Below, one piece after another: positions 34,057-43,649 of a stretch of DNA of 64,000 bases. The stretch is from NIOZ-UU13 sp964417935. Its GTDB lineage: Bacteria > Planctomycetota > Phycisphaerae > Sedimentisphaerales > Anaerobacaceae. The position numbers and the translations under genes are program-made. Positions within the stretch are counted from its first letter, which is position 1. The number at the start of each line of letters is the position of its first letter. The notes under the pieces are model-generated. The model did not search any database, was not told the origin of the DNA, and saw only the letters and a list, made by a program, of their open reading frames with translations. Location: contig CAYQKF010000011.1 in the NCBI GenBank assembly GCA_964417935.1, positions 1 to 64,000 on the forward strand. Direction: 5' to 3'.

Positions 34057-36507
34057 ATGTGTAGAAAATCGAAGATCGGCTGTGGTGGATTGATCTGTTT
34101 AGTTTTGATATTGGCCTTTGGTGTGGTGACCTCGGCCAAGGCGGCACAGATAGCCTATGAAGGCTTTGATGGCAAAGCCGGTACGGATGTGGACGGCAGT
34201 TCCGGCGGGACCGGCTGGGCCGCCGGCAGCGTCTGGACCGACGATATGGCCAGTGCCAACCAGTTTGTATTTACCGAGCCGGGAATGACGTTTGCCAATC
34301 TCGATACCGCCGGACTCAAGGCCGTGTTCATAGCCAACGGCGCCTATACCGGCAAGTACACCCGTCCACTGGCTTCGTCGATTACGGTGGATGCTTCCAA
34401 CCCTGAAGTCTGGGTAAGCGCCTTGGTGGAAATCGGCACCGGCAGTGGGGATGTCAATATCGGTCGTGGGATTGGCGTCGAATTGTACAACGGTGAGACC
34501 AAAATTCTGGGTTTCGGTAAGGGCCTCAACAAGCAGTTTGGGGCAGGTCCTACACTGACCGGCGGGGGATCCTTTATTCATGTGGCCGGAACTCGAACTG
34601 TGGGAGTAAAGTTCCTGGCCCTGAAGCTGGCATGGGACGGCGCCGGCACCCAGGCCACAGTTTATGTGGCTACGGGCGAAGAAGAAGGTTTTGACCTGAG
34701 CAACGTGGATACCTTTACCGGTTCTGTAACAATAACATTAACCGGTGCGGTTACTTTTGACGTTGTGGCGCTCTACGGTTCCCACAGCTCAACAATGTCG
34801 AACGGCGTGGATGAAATCCGCATTGGCAACAGCTACGGCGATGTTATTGGCGCTCCAAATGCAGCTCTGGCGAGTGAGCCTTCGCCAGCCAATAAAGAAG
34901 AAGACGTGCCCTACAAGAAAGTTTTGCTTAGCTGGAGAACGGGCGCTTATGTAACAGGATTATCACCCAAGCACAAGGTTTTATTCAGCGAAAACTTCGA
35001 CGATGTCCACAATGGTATTGGTGGTATCACTCAGGATCCTAATCTCTATCCTGTCGGCGCAACCCTCGATTTTGGCAAAACTTACTACTGGCGGATTGAT
35101 GAGGCCAACAGCGTCTCCGGGTGGGACCAAGGCTATGTCTGGCAATTCACGGTCGAGCCGATCGCTTATCCTGTTGCCGGTGTGAATATCACCGCTACAG
35201 CTTCCAGCTCGAACAGCGCAGATGAGGGGCCTGAAAACACTGTGAACGGCTCGGGACTGGATGACAGTGACCTTCACTCAAGGGAAGGGACAGATATGTG
35301 GCTGAGCAGCAGTGAACCGCTGGGAGCCTGGATTCAATATGAGTTCGACAAGGTTTACAAGCTGCATGAGATGTGGGTATGGAATTCCAATCAAATGGTT
35401 GAGTCTGCTGTCGGTTTTGGGCTTAAAGATGTTACGATTGAGTATTCGGCCAATGGCACTGATTGGATCGAACTGGGTGACGTACCTGAATTTGCTCAGG
35501 CGCCTGGCACGGTTGGTTATGCACACAATACTACGGTTGGTCTTGGGGGCATAGCAGCAAAGTACGTCAGGCTCACGGCAAACAGCAACTGGGGAGGCAT
35601 CATGAACCAATACGGTCTCAGTGAGGTGCGTTTCCTCTATATACCTGTGCATGCAACAGAGCCCAACCCGGATTCAGGGGCAACAGATGTGTCTATTGGA
35701 ACAATAGATAAGCCCATTGATGTGACCCTTGGCTTCATAGCGGGAAGAGAGGCAGATAAGCACGATGTGTACTTTAGCGACAGCAAGCAGGCTGTGATAG
35801 ATGGTATTGCCTATGTTGATACCGTAACCGAGACCAGCTACGGTCCCTCGTCCCTTGATTTGGGAACTACCTATTACTGGCGGGTCGATGAGGTCAATGA
35901 AGCCGAGATTCCCACAACCTGGCAAGGCGATATCTGGGACTTTACCACACAGGAATATTTTGTCGTGGAAGATTTTGAGGACTACAATGACTGGGAACCC
36001 GACAGGATATTTGATACGTGGATAGATGGATGGGGGACCACGACAAACGGTTCCGCAGTAGGTTATGCTGAGCCGGATTTTATCGCTGGAGAGCATCATG
36101 TTGAGACTACGATTGTTCACGGCGGCGCTCAGTCGATGCCGTTTTTCTATGACAATAATTTCAAATACTCTGAGGCAACCATGACGCTGGTCTCGGCGCG
36201 TGATTGGACCGAAGAAGGCATTGGAGTATTGTCGCTGTGGTTCTACGGTGATATGTCTAATGCTGCTGAGCGGATGTATGTGAATCTCAACGGTATCGCG
36301 ACGGTCTATCACGATAATCCCGATGCGGCGCTGATAGATACCTGGACGGAATGGCCTATCGACCTGCAAGAGTTTGCTGCCCAGGGAGTGAACCTTGCCA
36401 ATGTCAATACTATTTCTATTGGTTTCGGCGACAAGAACAATCTGCAAGCCGGCGGCTCAGGTATGGTCTTCTTTGATGACATTCGGCTGTATCGGCCGGC
36501 ACCATAA
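34057..36507 (+). CDS. Large secreted discoidin-domain protein, array member 1
   Basis: An 816-residue exported protein with a signal peptide (ICLVLILAFGVVTSAKA). In order: a concanavalin-like or adhesin-like N-terminal beta domain starting AYEGFDGKAGTDVDG (about 32-270); a Fn3-like module ending YYWRIDEANSVSG...WQFTV; an F5/8 type C domain (WIQYEFDKVYKLHEMWVWN); a module ending YYWRVDEVNEAEI...WDFTT; and the C-terminal array module (VEDFEDYNDW...GGSGMVFFDDIRLYRP). No catalytic domain is seen; carbohydrate or surface binding is likely. No terminator separates it from the next gene 70 bases on. Confidence 0.85.
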   Translation: MCRKSKIGCGGLICLVLILAFGVVTSAKAAQIAYEGFDGKAGTDVDGSSGGTGWAAGSVWTDDMASANQFVFTEPGMTFANLDTAGLKAVFIANGAYTGKYTRPLASSITVDASNPEVWVSALVEIGTGSGDVNIGRGIGVELYNGETKILGFGKGLNKQFGAGPTLTGGGSFIHVAGTRTVGVKFLALKLAWDGAGTQATVYVATGEEEGFDLSNVDTFTGSVTITLTGAVTFDVVALYGSHSSTMSNGVDEIRIGNSYGDVIGAPNAALASEPSPANKEEDVPYKKVLLSWRTGAYVTGLSPKHKVLFSENFDDVHNGIGGITQDPNLYPVGATLDFGKTYYWRIDEANSVSGWDQGYVWQFTVEPIAYPVAGVNITATASSSNSADEGPENTVNGSGLDDSDLHSREGTDMWLSSSEPLGAWIQYEFDKVYKLHEMWVWNSNQMVESAVGFGLKDVTIEYSANGTDWIELGDVPEFAQAPGTVGYAHNTTVGLGGIAAKYVRLTANSNWGGIMNQYGLSEVRFLYIPVHATEPNPDSGATDVSIGTIDKPIDVTLGFIAGREADKHDVYFSDSKQAVIDGIAYVDTVTETSYGPSSLDLGTTYYWRVDEVNEAEIPTTWQGDIWDFTTQEYFVVEDFEDYNDWEPDRIFDTWIDGWGTTTNGSAVGYAEPDFIAGEHHVETTIVHGGAQSMPFFYDNNFKYSEATMTLVSARDWTEEGIGVLSLWFYGDMSNAAERMYVNLNGIATVYHDNPDAALIDTWTEWPIDLQEFAAQGVNLANVNTISIGFGDKNNLQAGGSGMVFFDDIRLYRPAP

Positions 36508-36576
36508 GTCGAGATTGTGGCGTGTGGCCAGAACATAATACATAATTATTTTAACTCTTTTTGAAGGAGGACTATT

Positions 36577-38643
36577 ATGTCTAAGAAATTGATTTGTCTA
36601 ACCCTCTTTGCCGTGGTGGTCATGGCAGCCCCCGTTGGGGCCGACATACTCAGCGGCCTGGCGGATGTTACCGTAGTTGACGGTGCGATCGTCAGCTTTC
36701 GGTATAAGGGAACTGAATATGTTGTCGACGATGGGGATCTGGCACTGGGTACAACGACGCGGTGGTATATCCCCCCTTCAGGCGTTGAAACGTTATGGGT
36801 GGATGGGACTCCAACTCCAGATGCGACGGTGAGCGGAACGTCGAACGTTAAGGCCGGCGACGTGGGCCCGAAAGCCGACAATTTCCTGTTCACGTTGGGC
36901 GGGAGCACTAACATATCATCGATCGATGGGATCGACTTCCAGGAAACGGTTTTTCCCTTCCTGACGAACACTTTCTTCCACTTCGAGCGAGGCGGCAACG
37001 ACACGGGTACATGGCAGGCGATTCTTGCGGACGGTTCGCTCGGAGCGCCGCTTGCGTTCAGCGCCGCGACTGCTTATGCCGATACGGGAGTTAGCGTGAA
37101 TGGTCAGAATGCTTACGGTGTGGTTTTCACGACGGACGTGCCGGTAAAGGGCGTGCGAATCACGGCGTCGGGACACGATACTCTTAGTATTTCGGCACTG
37201 ACGCAGATACCTGTTTTCGCCACCAAGCCAAATCCTGCGGACGGTGCGCTCCATGAAGACACCTGGGTGAACCTAAGCTGGTCGCCGGGAGCTCTTGCTG
37301 TTTCGCACGATGTGTATTTCGGTGACAATTTTGACGATGTGAATGACGGCGCCGAAAGTACGTTCGTGGGTAATCAGGCCGGAACAGATCTTATTGTTGG
37401 CTTTCTCGGATTTGCTTATCCGGACGGCCTTGTTCCAGGCACAACTTACTACTGGCGAATCGATGAAGTCAATGACACTGACCCGAATAGTCCCTGGAAA
37501 GGTGATGTCTGGAGCTTTAGTATCCCTCCCAAAACCGCCTATTCACCTGCTCCGGCTGATACTGCCGAGTCTGTAGATTTGAATGCAAACCTTAGCTGGG
37601 CGGCAGGTTTCGGTGCGAAACTGCACACCGTATATTTCGGTGACAATTTTGACGATGTGAACAATGCCACTGTTGGACTCCTCCAGGGAACTACAACCTT
37701 TAGTCTCGGTCCGCTTGAGTTGGCTAAGACTTATTACTGGCGTGTCGATGAGTTTGATGTTATCGAAACGCATAAAGGCGACATCTGGAGCTTTACGACT
37801 CAGGGCGCCGTCGGAAACCCGAATCCGTCTAATGGCGCTGTGGGTGTAACGCAGACACCGATTCTTACCTGGTCGCCAGGGGTCTATGCTGCTTCACATC
37901 AGATATACTTCGGCACAGATAAAGAAGCCGTGAAAAATGCCGATACCGGTTTGCCAGAGTATAAAGGTAGCGGGAACCTTGGTTCTGAGAGCTATGACCC
38001 GGGAAAACTTGAGTTGTATACCACCTACTATTGGCGGATTGATGAGGCCAATAACGTCAATCCCAACAGTCCGTGGACAGGTAACGTCTGGAGCTTTACG
38101 GTAGCCGACTTCATTGAGATAGACGGTTTTGAGGATTACAACGACTATCCGCCCGACGAGATATTCAGTACGTGGATAGATGGTTGGGAAGTCCCGACGA
38201 ATGGCTCTTTGGCAGGACATGCCGAGCCTCCATTTGCCGAGACTACGATTGTTCACGGCGGCTCTCAGTCGATGCCGGTTTACTACGAAAACAATTTCAA
38301 GTACTCTGAGGTAACCATGACGTTGGTCTCGGTGCGTGATTGGACTGAAGAAGGCGTTGGAGTATTGTCGCTGTGGTTCAGCGGTGATGTTTCTAATGCT
38401 GCTGAGCGGATGTATGTAGCTCTCAACGGCAGTGCGGTAGTCTATCACGATAATCCGAATGCAGCGCAGATAAATACCTGGACGGAATGGACTATCGACC
38501 TGCAGGAATTTGCAGCCCAGGGCGTGAACCTGGCCAATGTCAATACGATTTCTATTGGCTTCGGCGATAAGAACAATCTTCAGGCCGGCGGTTCAGGCTT
38601 GGTCTTTTTTGATGACATTCGGCTGTATCGACCAGTACCGTAG
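36577..38643 (+). CDS. Large secreted protein, array member 2
   Basis: A 688-residue exported protein with a signal peptide (MSKKLICLTLFAVVVMAAPVGA). The N-terminal domain (about 23-210, ILSGLADVTVVDGAIVSFRY) is unlike its paralogues and unrecognised. Three Fn3-like modules follow, each with the YYWR(I/V)DE signature (YYWRIDEVNDTDP, YYWRVDEFDVIET, YYWRIDEANNVNP). The C-terminal 180-residue module (GFEDYNDYPPDEIFSTWIDG...GGSGLVFFDDIRLYRP) is nearly identical to those of the next two array members. GAAGGAGGAC precedes the ATG. It is probably cotranscribed with member 1. Confidence 0.85.
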   Translation: MSKKLICLTLFAVVVMAAPVGADILSGLADVTVVDGAIVSFRYKGTEYVVDDGDLALGTTTRWYIPPSGVETLWVDGTPTPDATVSGTSNVKAGDVGPKADNFLFTLGGSTNISSIDGIDFQETVFPFLTNTFFHFERGGNDTGTWQAILADGSLGAPLAFSAATAYADTGVSVNGQNAYGVVFTTDVPVKGVRITASGHDTLSISALTQIPVFATKPNPADGALHEDTWVNLSWSPGALAVSHDVYFGDNFDDVNDGAESTFVGNQAGTDLIVGFLGFAYPDGLVPGTTYYWRIDEVNDTDPNSPWKGDVWSFSIPPKTAYSPAPADTAESVDLNANLSWAAGFGAKLHTVYFGDNFDDVNNATVGLLQGTTTFSLGPLELAKTYYWRVDEFDVIETHKGDIWSFTTQGAVGNPNPSNGAVGVTQTPILTWSPGVYAASHQIYFGTDKEAVKNADTGLPEYKGSGNLGSESYDPGKLELYTTYYWRIDEANNVNPNSPWTGNVWSFTVADFIEIDGFEDYNDYPPDEIFSTWIDGWEVPTNGSLAGHAEPPFAETTIVHGGSQSMPVYYENNFKYSEVTMTLVSVRDWTEEGVGVLSLWFSGDVSNAAERMYVALNGSAVVYHDNPNAAQINTWTEWTIDLQEFAAQGVNLANVNTISIGFGDKNNLQAGGSGLVFFDDIRLYRPVP

Positions 38644-38653
38644 ATTCCGGGGG

Positions 38654-38687
38654 GCCCCATTGTTTCTTGCGAAGCAATATGTGGGGG
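38654..38687 (+). ncRNA. Conserved 3' UTR hairpin, copy 1
   Basis: CCCCAT and TTGTTTC pair with GAAGCAA and ATGTGGGG around a TTGC loop, starting 11 bases after the stop codon. Copies at 42047 and 46086 keep the inner stem and loop but change the outer stem with compensating bases, so the RNA structure is probably selected. Confidence 0.5.
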
Positions 38688-38718
38688 TGTGGTTGGTATA
38701 GCAAATTTAGGTCAATAC

Positions 38719-38755
38719 GGGGCTTATACCAAATGATTCGGTATAAGCCCTTTTT
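38719..38755 (+). terminator. Intrinsic terminator, array copy 1
   Basis: GGGCTTATACC (38720-38730) pairs perfectly with GGTATAAGCCC (38740-38750), followed by TTTTT. The same sequence closes the other two array units. Confidence 0.85.
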
Positions 38756-38837
38756 AAACTGATAATTGATTATTTTAGAGATTGCTGATTTTATTTGAGG
38801 GTGCTGAACAAGGATGCAATAATTCGAGAGATTTTGC

Positions 38838-38867
38838 TTGACGAGAAGGTAGCTGATTTGGTACAAA
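38838..38867 (+). promoter_or_regulatory. Array promoter 2 (TTGACG-18-TACAAA)
   Basis: TTGACG (38838-38843) and TACAAA (38862-38867) are 18 bases apart; the surrounding GCTGATTTGGTACAAATA is shared with promoter 3. In the leader, AGAGGAGGAGTTATT is followed by ATG directly against TGA (38965-38970), a start-stop element, before the real gene at 39065. Confidence 0.65.
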
Positions 38868-39064
38868 TAAGGTTGTCTGTATGTCCGAACAAGCGTATAT
38901 GTGTGGATTGTTGGTTCTCTGACGTATTCAATCTTCGCAAATTTCTAATAGAGGAGGAGTTATTATGTGAGGTACAGAACTGTAAGGGAAACTTTTTGCT
39001 TCGCAGAGAAAATATTTTACATTTCAATTAACAACCTATATTAAATTTTTGAAGGAGGACTATT

Positions 39065-42031
39065 ATGTCTAAGAAATTGATTGATCTGGTTTCTATTGTT
39101 TTGGTGCTGAGCGTGGCTCTGGCCGGGGTAGCTCAGGGAGCGGAACTTGCCCCCGACGATGGCAGTATCAAAGACAATCTTAGTCTGTGGCTGAGAAACC
39201 CGGGCGTCAACTTCGACGAAGCATCCGGTATCTGGGCCGATGTCAGCGGCAACGGCAACGACGCCCAAGCCATGGGTGAGATAGCTGTCTGGGGTGACAC
39301 CTATGCAGCACCAATACTCTCTTTCGGCAGCAATCCGGATGTATTTGGCGGTGAGTTCAGCACCGTCAAGTTTTCAGGCGATACAGATGACTTGATGCAG
39401 GCCCCCAACCTCAACGACGGTGAAGGACTGACCGAGCTCACCATTTTTGCCGTGTACAAGCTTTATAACCAGGATCAGTCTGGCACAGGCATGACCCGCC
39501 CGTTAGGTATTGGCTCATTCATCGGTGAAGGAGCCAACTTAGGTGACTATTTTAACCTGGCTAATGATGTCAGTATCCGTAAGGATAATGGGTCTGTCGG
39601 CGGTGCCACCGCGACGCATCCAGATGATACATTCTTTATTCGTGTTGCGAGGATGAATGCAGATAGCATTGACCAATGGTTCAATACCGACGGGACACTT
39701 GCACAGATACATAACAGCAGCGGGAATTCGTATACAACCTCTGTCGATAATTTCTACCTTGGCGATCTACGCGCCGATAGCACTACTGGAGGCGGTACAA
39801 GTGGCTACTCGACTTCGGACTTCGAGATTGCCGAGGTAATAGTGTACAATACGGATCTGACCGCGGCTCAGATTGAAGGTATCAGCGAATGGCTGCAAGC
39901 CAATGTGGGTAGCGGAGGGGGACCTCCGCTTGCGGCCAAATCCAATCCGGCCGATGGCGCCCTGCTCGAAAGCACGTGGGCCAACCTCTCCTGGAGGCCC
40001 GGATATTATGCGGTCTCGCACGATGTGTACATGGGTGACAATTTTGACGATGTGAACGATGGAGCCGAAGGTACGTTCTTAGGCAGCCAGGCCTTAACGA
40101 CTCTTATTGTTGGCTTTCAAGGATTTGCTTATCCGGACGGCCTTGTTCCGGGCACAACTTACTACTGGCGAATCGATGAGGTCAATGACACCGACCCGAA
40201 TAGTCCGTGGAAAGGCAATATCTGGAGCTTTACCATTCCCCCTAAGACCGCCTATGACCCTGTCCCGGCTGATGGCGCCAAATTTATAGATCCGAATGTG
40301 GAGCTCAACTGGACGGGAGGTTTCGGTGCGAAATTACACACTGTATATTTCGGTGACAATTTTGCTGAGGTGAACAGTGCCGTTGTGGGTCTGCCGCAGT
40401 CAGAAGTAACCTATTCTCCCGGCACACTTGAATTGGAGAAGGTTTACTACTGGCGGGTTGATGAGTTTGATGGCGTCGTTACGCACAAAGGCGATGTCTT
40501 GAACTTCAGAACAATGCCTGAGATACCTATTACTGACCCTAATCTTATCGGCTGGTGGACGCTTGACGAGGGTATGGGCACTACTGCCGTGGATTGGTCC
40601 GGGCATGGCAATCACGGGACACTCTTTGGTCCGGAATGGACCGTCCCTGGTTTGCTTGGCGATGCCGCCCTGAACCTTCGCGGAGGTTACGTGGCGATTC
40701 AAAATCTCAGCTACAACAGCACGGATAACACTGAGGTGACTGTCTGTACCTGGATCCGCACCAGCAGCGCGGCTACCCAGTACATTGCCTCGTTTGACCG
40801 TGACGAGTACTGGCGCCTGGAGATTAATGGCAATGGTGCCGGAGATGGCCAGGTAGGCTGGGATGTGATGACCAGTTCAGGACAGGTTGACTACGGCAGC
40901 GTCACGCGCGTGGATGACGGGCTGTGGCATCATGTCACGGGCGTATATGACAATGGCAGGCTGACTATTTACATCGATGGTCGTCCCGAGGCATCGGCTT
41001 CCGGTGGCAACACTTTTGGAGGCGGCAACCCCCGTTTTGGCTTCATTGGTGCTAACTCCGAAGCAACCAGCTTTAATGGAAGCAGGGGCAGCGGGTCCGC
41101 AATCTTCGGCAAGATTGACGAGGTGCGCATTTACGACAAGGCTCTGACGCAGGAAGAAATCTTAGTCGCTATGCGAGGCGATTTGCTGCTTGCCTGGGGC
41201 CCGAGTCCGAGTCAAGGCTCAGCAGTGTATATCAGAGATGCAACGCCCCTTAGCTGGTCGCCGGGAGATAATGCATCTGGGCACGATGTTTACTTCGGGA
41301 TTGATAGAGACGCCGTTGTCGATGCCGATGCATCCGATACGACCGGTATATATCAAGGCCGACAGGGTGTTACTATTTACACTCCACCCGAAGGCGTTGA
41401 ATGGGGCGGCGGGCCTTACTACTGGCGTATCGATGAGTACAATACCGACGCGACAATCAGCAAAGGCAACGTATGGAGCTTCTCGGTAACCGACTTCATT
41501 GGAATAGACGATTTTGAGGACTACAACGACTATCCGCCCGACGAGATATTCAGTACGTGGATAGACGGATGGGAAGTCCCGACGAATGGTTCTATGGCAG
41601 GACATGCTGATCCTCCTTTTGCCGAGACAGGTATTGTTCACGGCGGCGGTCAATCGATGCCGCTTTATTACGAGAACAATTTCAAGTACTCTGAGGCAGC
41701 CATGACGTTGGTCTCGGCGCGTGATTGGACCGAAGAAGGTGTTGGAGTATTGTCGCTGTGGTTCAGCGGCGATGCGTCTAATGCTGCTGAGCTGATGTAT
41801 GTTGCTCTCAACGGCAGCGCGGTGGTCTATCACGATAATCCCGACGCGGCGCTTATAGAGGAGTGGACAGAATGGACTATCGACCTGCAGGAGTTTGCAG
41901 CTCAGGGCGTGAACCTGGCCAATGTCAATACGATTTCTATTGGTTTCGGCGATAAGAACAATCTTCAAGCCGGCGGTTCAGGTATGGTGTTCTTTGACGA
42001 TATTCGGTTGTATCGACCACCGGCACCGTAA
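39065..42031 (+). CDS. Large secreted LamG-domain protein, array member 3
   Basis: A 988-residue exported protein with signal peptide (MSKKLIDLVSIVLVLSVALAG). N-terminal concanavalin/LamG-like domain (about 30-275, LSLWLRNPGVNFDEASGIWADVSGNGNDA); two YYWR modules; an internal LamG-like laminin/jellyroll domain (about 495-700: GWWTLDEGMGTTAVDWSGHG, WHHVTGVYDNGRLTIYIDG, GKIDEVRIYDKALTQEEI); a third YYWR module; and the shared C-terminal module ending GGSGMVFFDDIRLYRP. LamG domains commonly bind glycans. GAAGGAGGAC precedes the ATG, as in member 2. Confidence 0.87.
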   Translation: MSKKLIDLVSIVLVLSVALAGVAQGAELAPDDGSIKDNLSLWLRNPGVNFDEASGIWADVSGNGNDAQAMGEIAVWGDTYAAPILSFGSNPDVFGGEFSTVKFSGDTDDLMQAPNLNDGEGLTELTIFAVYKLYNQDQSGTGMTRPLGIGSFIGEGANLGDYFNLANDVSIRKDNGSVGGATATHPDDTFFIRVARMNADSIDQWFNTDGTLAQIHNSSGNSYTTSVDNFYLGDLRADSTTGGGTSGYSTSDFEIAEVIVYNTDLTAAQIEGISEWLQANVGSGGGPPLAAKSNPADGALLESTWANLSWRPGYYAVSHDVYMGDNFDDVNDGAEGTFLGSQALTTLIVGFQGFAYPDGLVPGTTYYWRIDEVNDTDPNSPWKGNIWSFTIPPKTAYDPVPADGAKFIDPNVELNWTGGFGAKLHTVYFGDNFAEVNSAVVGLPQSEVTYSPGTLELEKVYYWRVDEFDGVVTHKGDVLNFRTMPEIPITDPNLIGWWTLDEGMGTTAVDWSGHGNHGTLFGPEWTVPGLLGDAALNLRGGYVAIQNLSYNSTDNTEVTVCTWIRTSSAATQYIASFDRDEYWRLEINGNGAGDGQVGWDVMTSSGQVDYGSVTRVDDGLWHHVTGVYDNGRLTIYIDGRPEASASGGNTFGGGNPRFGFIGANSEATSFNGSRGSGSAIFGKIDEVRIYDKALTQEEILVAMRGDLLLAWGPSPSQGSAVYIRDATPLSWSPGDNASGHDVYFGIDRDAVVDADASDTTGIYQGRQGVTIYTPPEGVEWGGGPYYWRIDEYNTDATISKGNVWSFSVTDFIGIDDFEDYNDYPPDEIFSTWIDGWEVPTNGSMAGHADPPFAETGIVHGGGQSMPLYYENNFKYSEAAMTLVSARDWTEEGVGVLSLWFSGDASNAAELMYVALNGSAVVYHDNPDAALIEEWTEWTIDLQEFAAQGVNLANVNTISIGFGDKNNLQAGGSGMVFFDDIRLYRPPAP

Positions 42032-42046
42032 GCTGGAATTTAGATG

Positions 42047-42082
42047 GCCACCATTGCTTCTTGCGAAGCAAGATATGGTGGC
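42047..42082 (+). ncRNA. Conserved 3' UTR hairpin, copy 2
   Basis: GCCACCAT (42047-42054) pairs with ATGGTGGC (42075-42082) and TTGCTTC pairs with GAAGCAA around loop TTGC. This is the most perfect of the three copies. Confidence 0.55.
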
Positions 42083-42112
42083 GTGGTTGATGTAGCAAAT
42101 ATGTATCAATTC

Positions 42113-42149
42113 GGGGCTTATACTGAGTGATTCGGTATAGGCCCCTTTG
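42113..42149 (+). terminator. Intrinsic terminator, array copy 2
   Basis: GGGGCTTATAC (42113-42123) pairs with GTATAGGCCCC (42135-42145) with one G-T wobble, followed by TTTGT. Confidence 0.8.
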
Positions 42150-42162
42150 TCTTAGGGCAATA

Positions 42163-42435
42163 TCAACCCCATAGGTTAGACCGGCTCAGGATTTTCTGTA
42201 GGACGGCTGTGAGAGGTGTTTTTCCATATTTTTCTGAAAGAATAGGAATTATTTGTTTATCCACATATTTACTGTTACGGAGAACCCATCCAGATACAAA
42301 AAAATTGGTCATTAACATTTCATGTATAGGTCTTTCAGAGGTTGAAAGTAATGTCATATAAGTTTGGTTAGCAAGTGATATCACCTTTTTTTTGAAATAC
42401 TTAGACTTTATAAGCTTTTCAAATGTTTCTTTCAT
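42163..42435 (-). CDS. Small protein of unknown function within the array
   Basis: A 90-residue basic, helical protein (MKETFEKLIKSKYFKKKVIS...VLRNSKYVDKQIIPILSEKYGKTPL). No family is recognised and there is no signal peptide. GGAGGTAAGATTT precedes the ATG on the minus strand, a good ribosome site that supports it as real. It is the only minus-strand gene inside the array, placed between terminator 2 and promoter 3. It may be a cargo gene. Confidence 0.55.
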   Translation of the reverse strand: MKETFEKLIKSKYFKKKVISLANQTYMTLLSTSERPIHEMLMTNFFVSGWVLRNSKYVDKQIIPILSEKYGKTPLTAVLQKILSRSNLWG

Positions 42436-42593
42436 AAATCTTACCTCCGCTGATTTTCTTTAATCTGTTCTGATTTTAAGATCTATCATCATACAATCTA
42501 ATAAAATTAAGAGAGATTTCAAATGGATAAGCGTTTTAAAATGGACAAAGTCAGACCGAAGGCTGCTTTTCAGTCGCTAACCAGGGATTTTCC

Positions 42594-42623
42594 TTGACGG
42601 GAAAGTGGCTGATTTGGTACAAA
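42594..42623 (+). promoter_or_regulatory. Array promoter 3 (TTGACG-18-TACAAA)
   Basis: TTGACG (42594-42599) and TACAAA (42618-42623) are 18 bases apart within the same conserved GGCTGATTTGGTACAAATAG context as promoter 2. Confidence 0.65.
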
Positions 42624-42722
42624 TAGAGTAGGTAAAGCTTGTGCCCGCGCAGAGCCTTGTGTTTTGCAATGAGGCCTTTACATTTCAATTTAAAACCTAT
42701 ATTTTTTTGAAGGAGGACTATT

Positions 42723-42791
42723 ATGTCTAAGAAATTGATCTATTTGTTTTCTTTTGCTTTAGTGCTGGGTTTTGTTGTGAGTGTTGTCTGA
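42723..42791 (+). pseudogene. Orphan signal peptide of an array gene
   Basis: After the array-standard GAAGGAGGACTATT the ATG opens a 22-codon frame, MSKKLIYLFSFALVLGFVVS, and stops at TGA. It matches the signal peptides of members 2 and 3 but has no mature domain. It looks like the 5' stump of an array gene whose body was displaced by the following pseudopilin gene. It could still be translated as a leader peptide. Confidence 0.65.
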
Positions 42792-42836
42792 TAATGTCAA
42801 AACACCCGTAAACGGTTACACGGAAAGGGCAGTATT

Positions 42837-43649
42837 ATGCACATACGAAGAGGATTTACACTAATAGAACTTTTAGTGGTAATCGCTATCATTGCATTAT
42901 TGATGGCAATATTGATGCCCGCACTAAACCGGGCAAAGAGACAGGCAAGATCAGCCGCTTGTCAGATGAACCTGCATCAATGGGGCGTCATCTGGTCGAT
43001 GTATTGCCAGGATAACGATGGTTACTTCTGTATGGAATCCGACGAGCCCGGGTGGGTACGTGGGACTTGGATTATAGCGCTGAGGCCCTTTTACAGGACA
43101 AGATCTGGTATCCTCCTATGCCCGATGGCAACGAAACCACACCCAGATGAGGCGGCATTTTGGGGTGGTCGGTTTAACTATTACACCATGGGCACAGGTG
43201 GATTAGAAGACAGGCAGGAAGAAGCTAGCTATGGTATAAATTGCTGGGTTTATAAGCCAGAGCCAGGAGTGACAGAGATTAGAGGCCACCCCACTAAATA
43301 CAATTGGAAGACCAAAGATGTTTCAGGCGGAAACAATATACCAGTTTTTGCCGATTCTATGTGGAGAGGAGGCATGCCACACGAAATGGGCGAGGATGGA
43401 GACCCACCTGAGTTTGAGGCTCCGTGGGTGGGCGCTGGAAGGGGGGGGATAAAGCATTTCTGCATCAACCGACACGATGGGTTTGTAAATCACGTTTTCA
43501 TGGACTGGTCCGTCAGGAAAGTTGGGCTTAAGGAGTTGTGGAAACTAAAATGGCACAAACAGTTCAACACTAACGGCCCCTGGACGTCAGCGGGAGGTTG
43601 TGGACCAGCGGATTGGCCGGACTGGATGAGAAGCTTCAAAGACTACTGA
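42837..43649 (+). CDS. Pseudopilin-like protein with prepilin N-terminal methylation motif
   Basis: A 270-residue protein. The type IV prepilin signal is perfect: RRGFTLIELLVVIAIIALL with Gly/Phe cleavage site and Glu5, followed by MPALNRAKRQARSAACQMNL. The remainder, with MYCQDNDGYF and NRHDGFVNHVFMDWSVRKV near the end, matches the large planctomycete family of type II secretion-like pseudopilins (H-x-DG style C terminus). It stands between an orphan signal peptide and array member 4, flanked by 39-bp imperfect direct repeats (42781-42819 and 43886-43924), suggesting insertion. No ribosome site of the array type precedes it; GAAAGGGCAG is present. Confidence 0.88.
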   Translation: MHIRRGFTLIELLVVIAIIALLMAILMPALNRAKRQARSAACQMNLHQWGVIWSMYCQDNDGYFCMESDEPGWVRGTWIIALRPFYRTRSGILLCPMATKPHPDEAAFWGGRFNYYTMGTGGLEDRQEEASYGINCWVYKPEPGVTEIRGHPTKYNWKTKDVSGGNNIPVFADSMWRGGMPHEMGEDGDPPEFEAPWVGAGRGGIKHFCINRHDGFVNHVFMDWSVRKVGLKELWKLKWHKQFNTNGPWTSAGGCGPADWPDWMRSFKDY

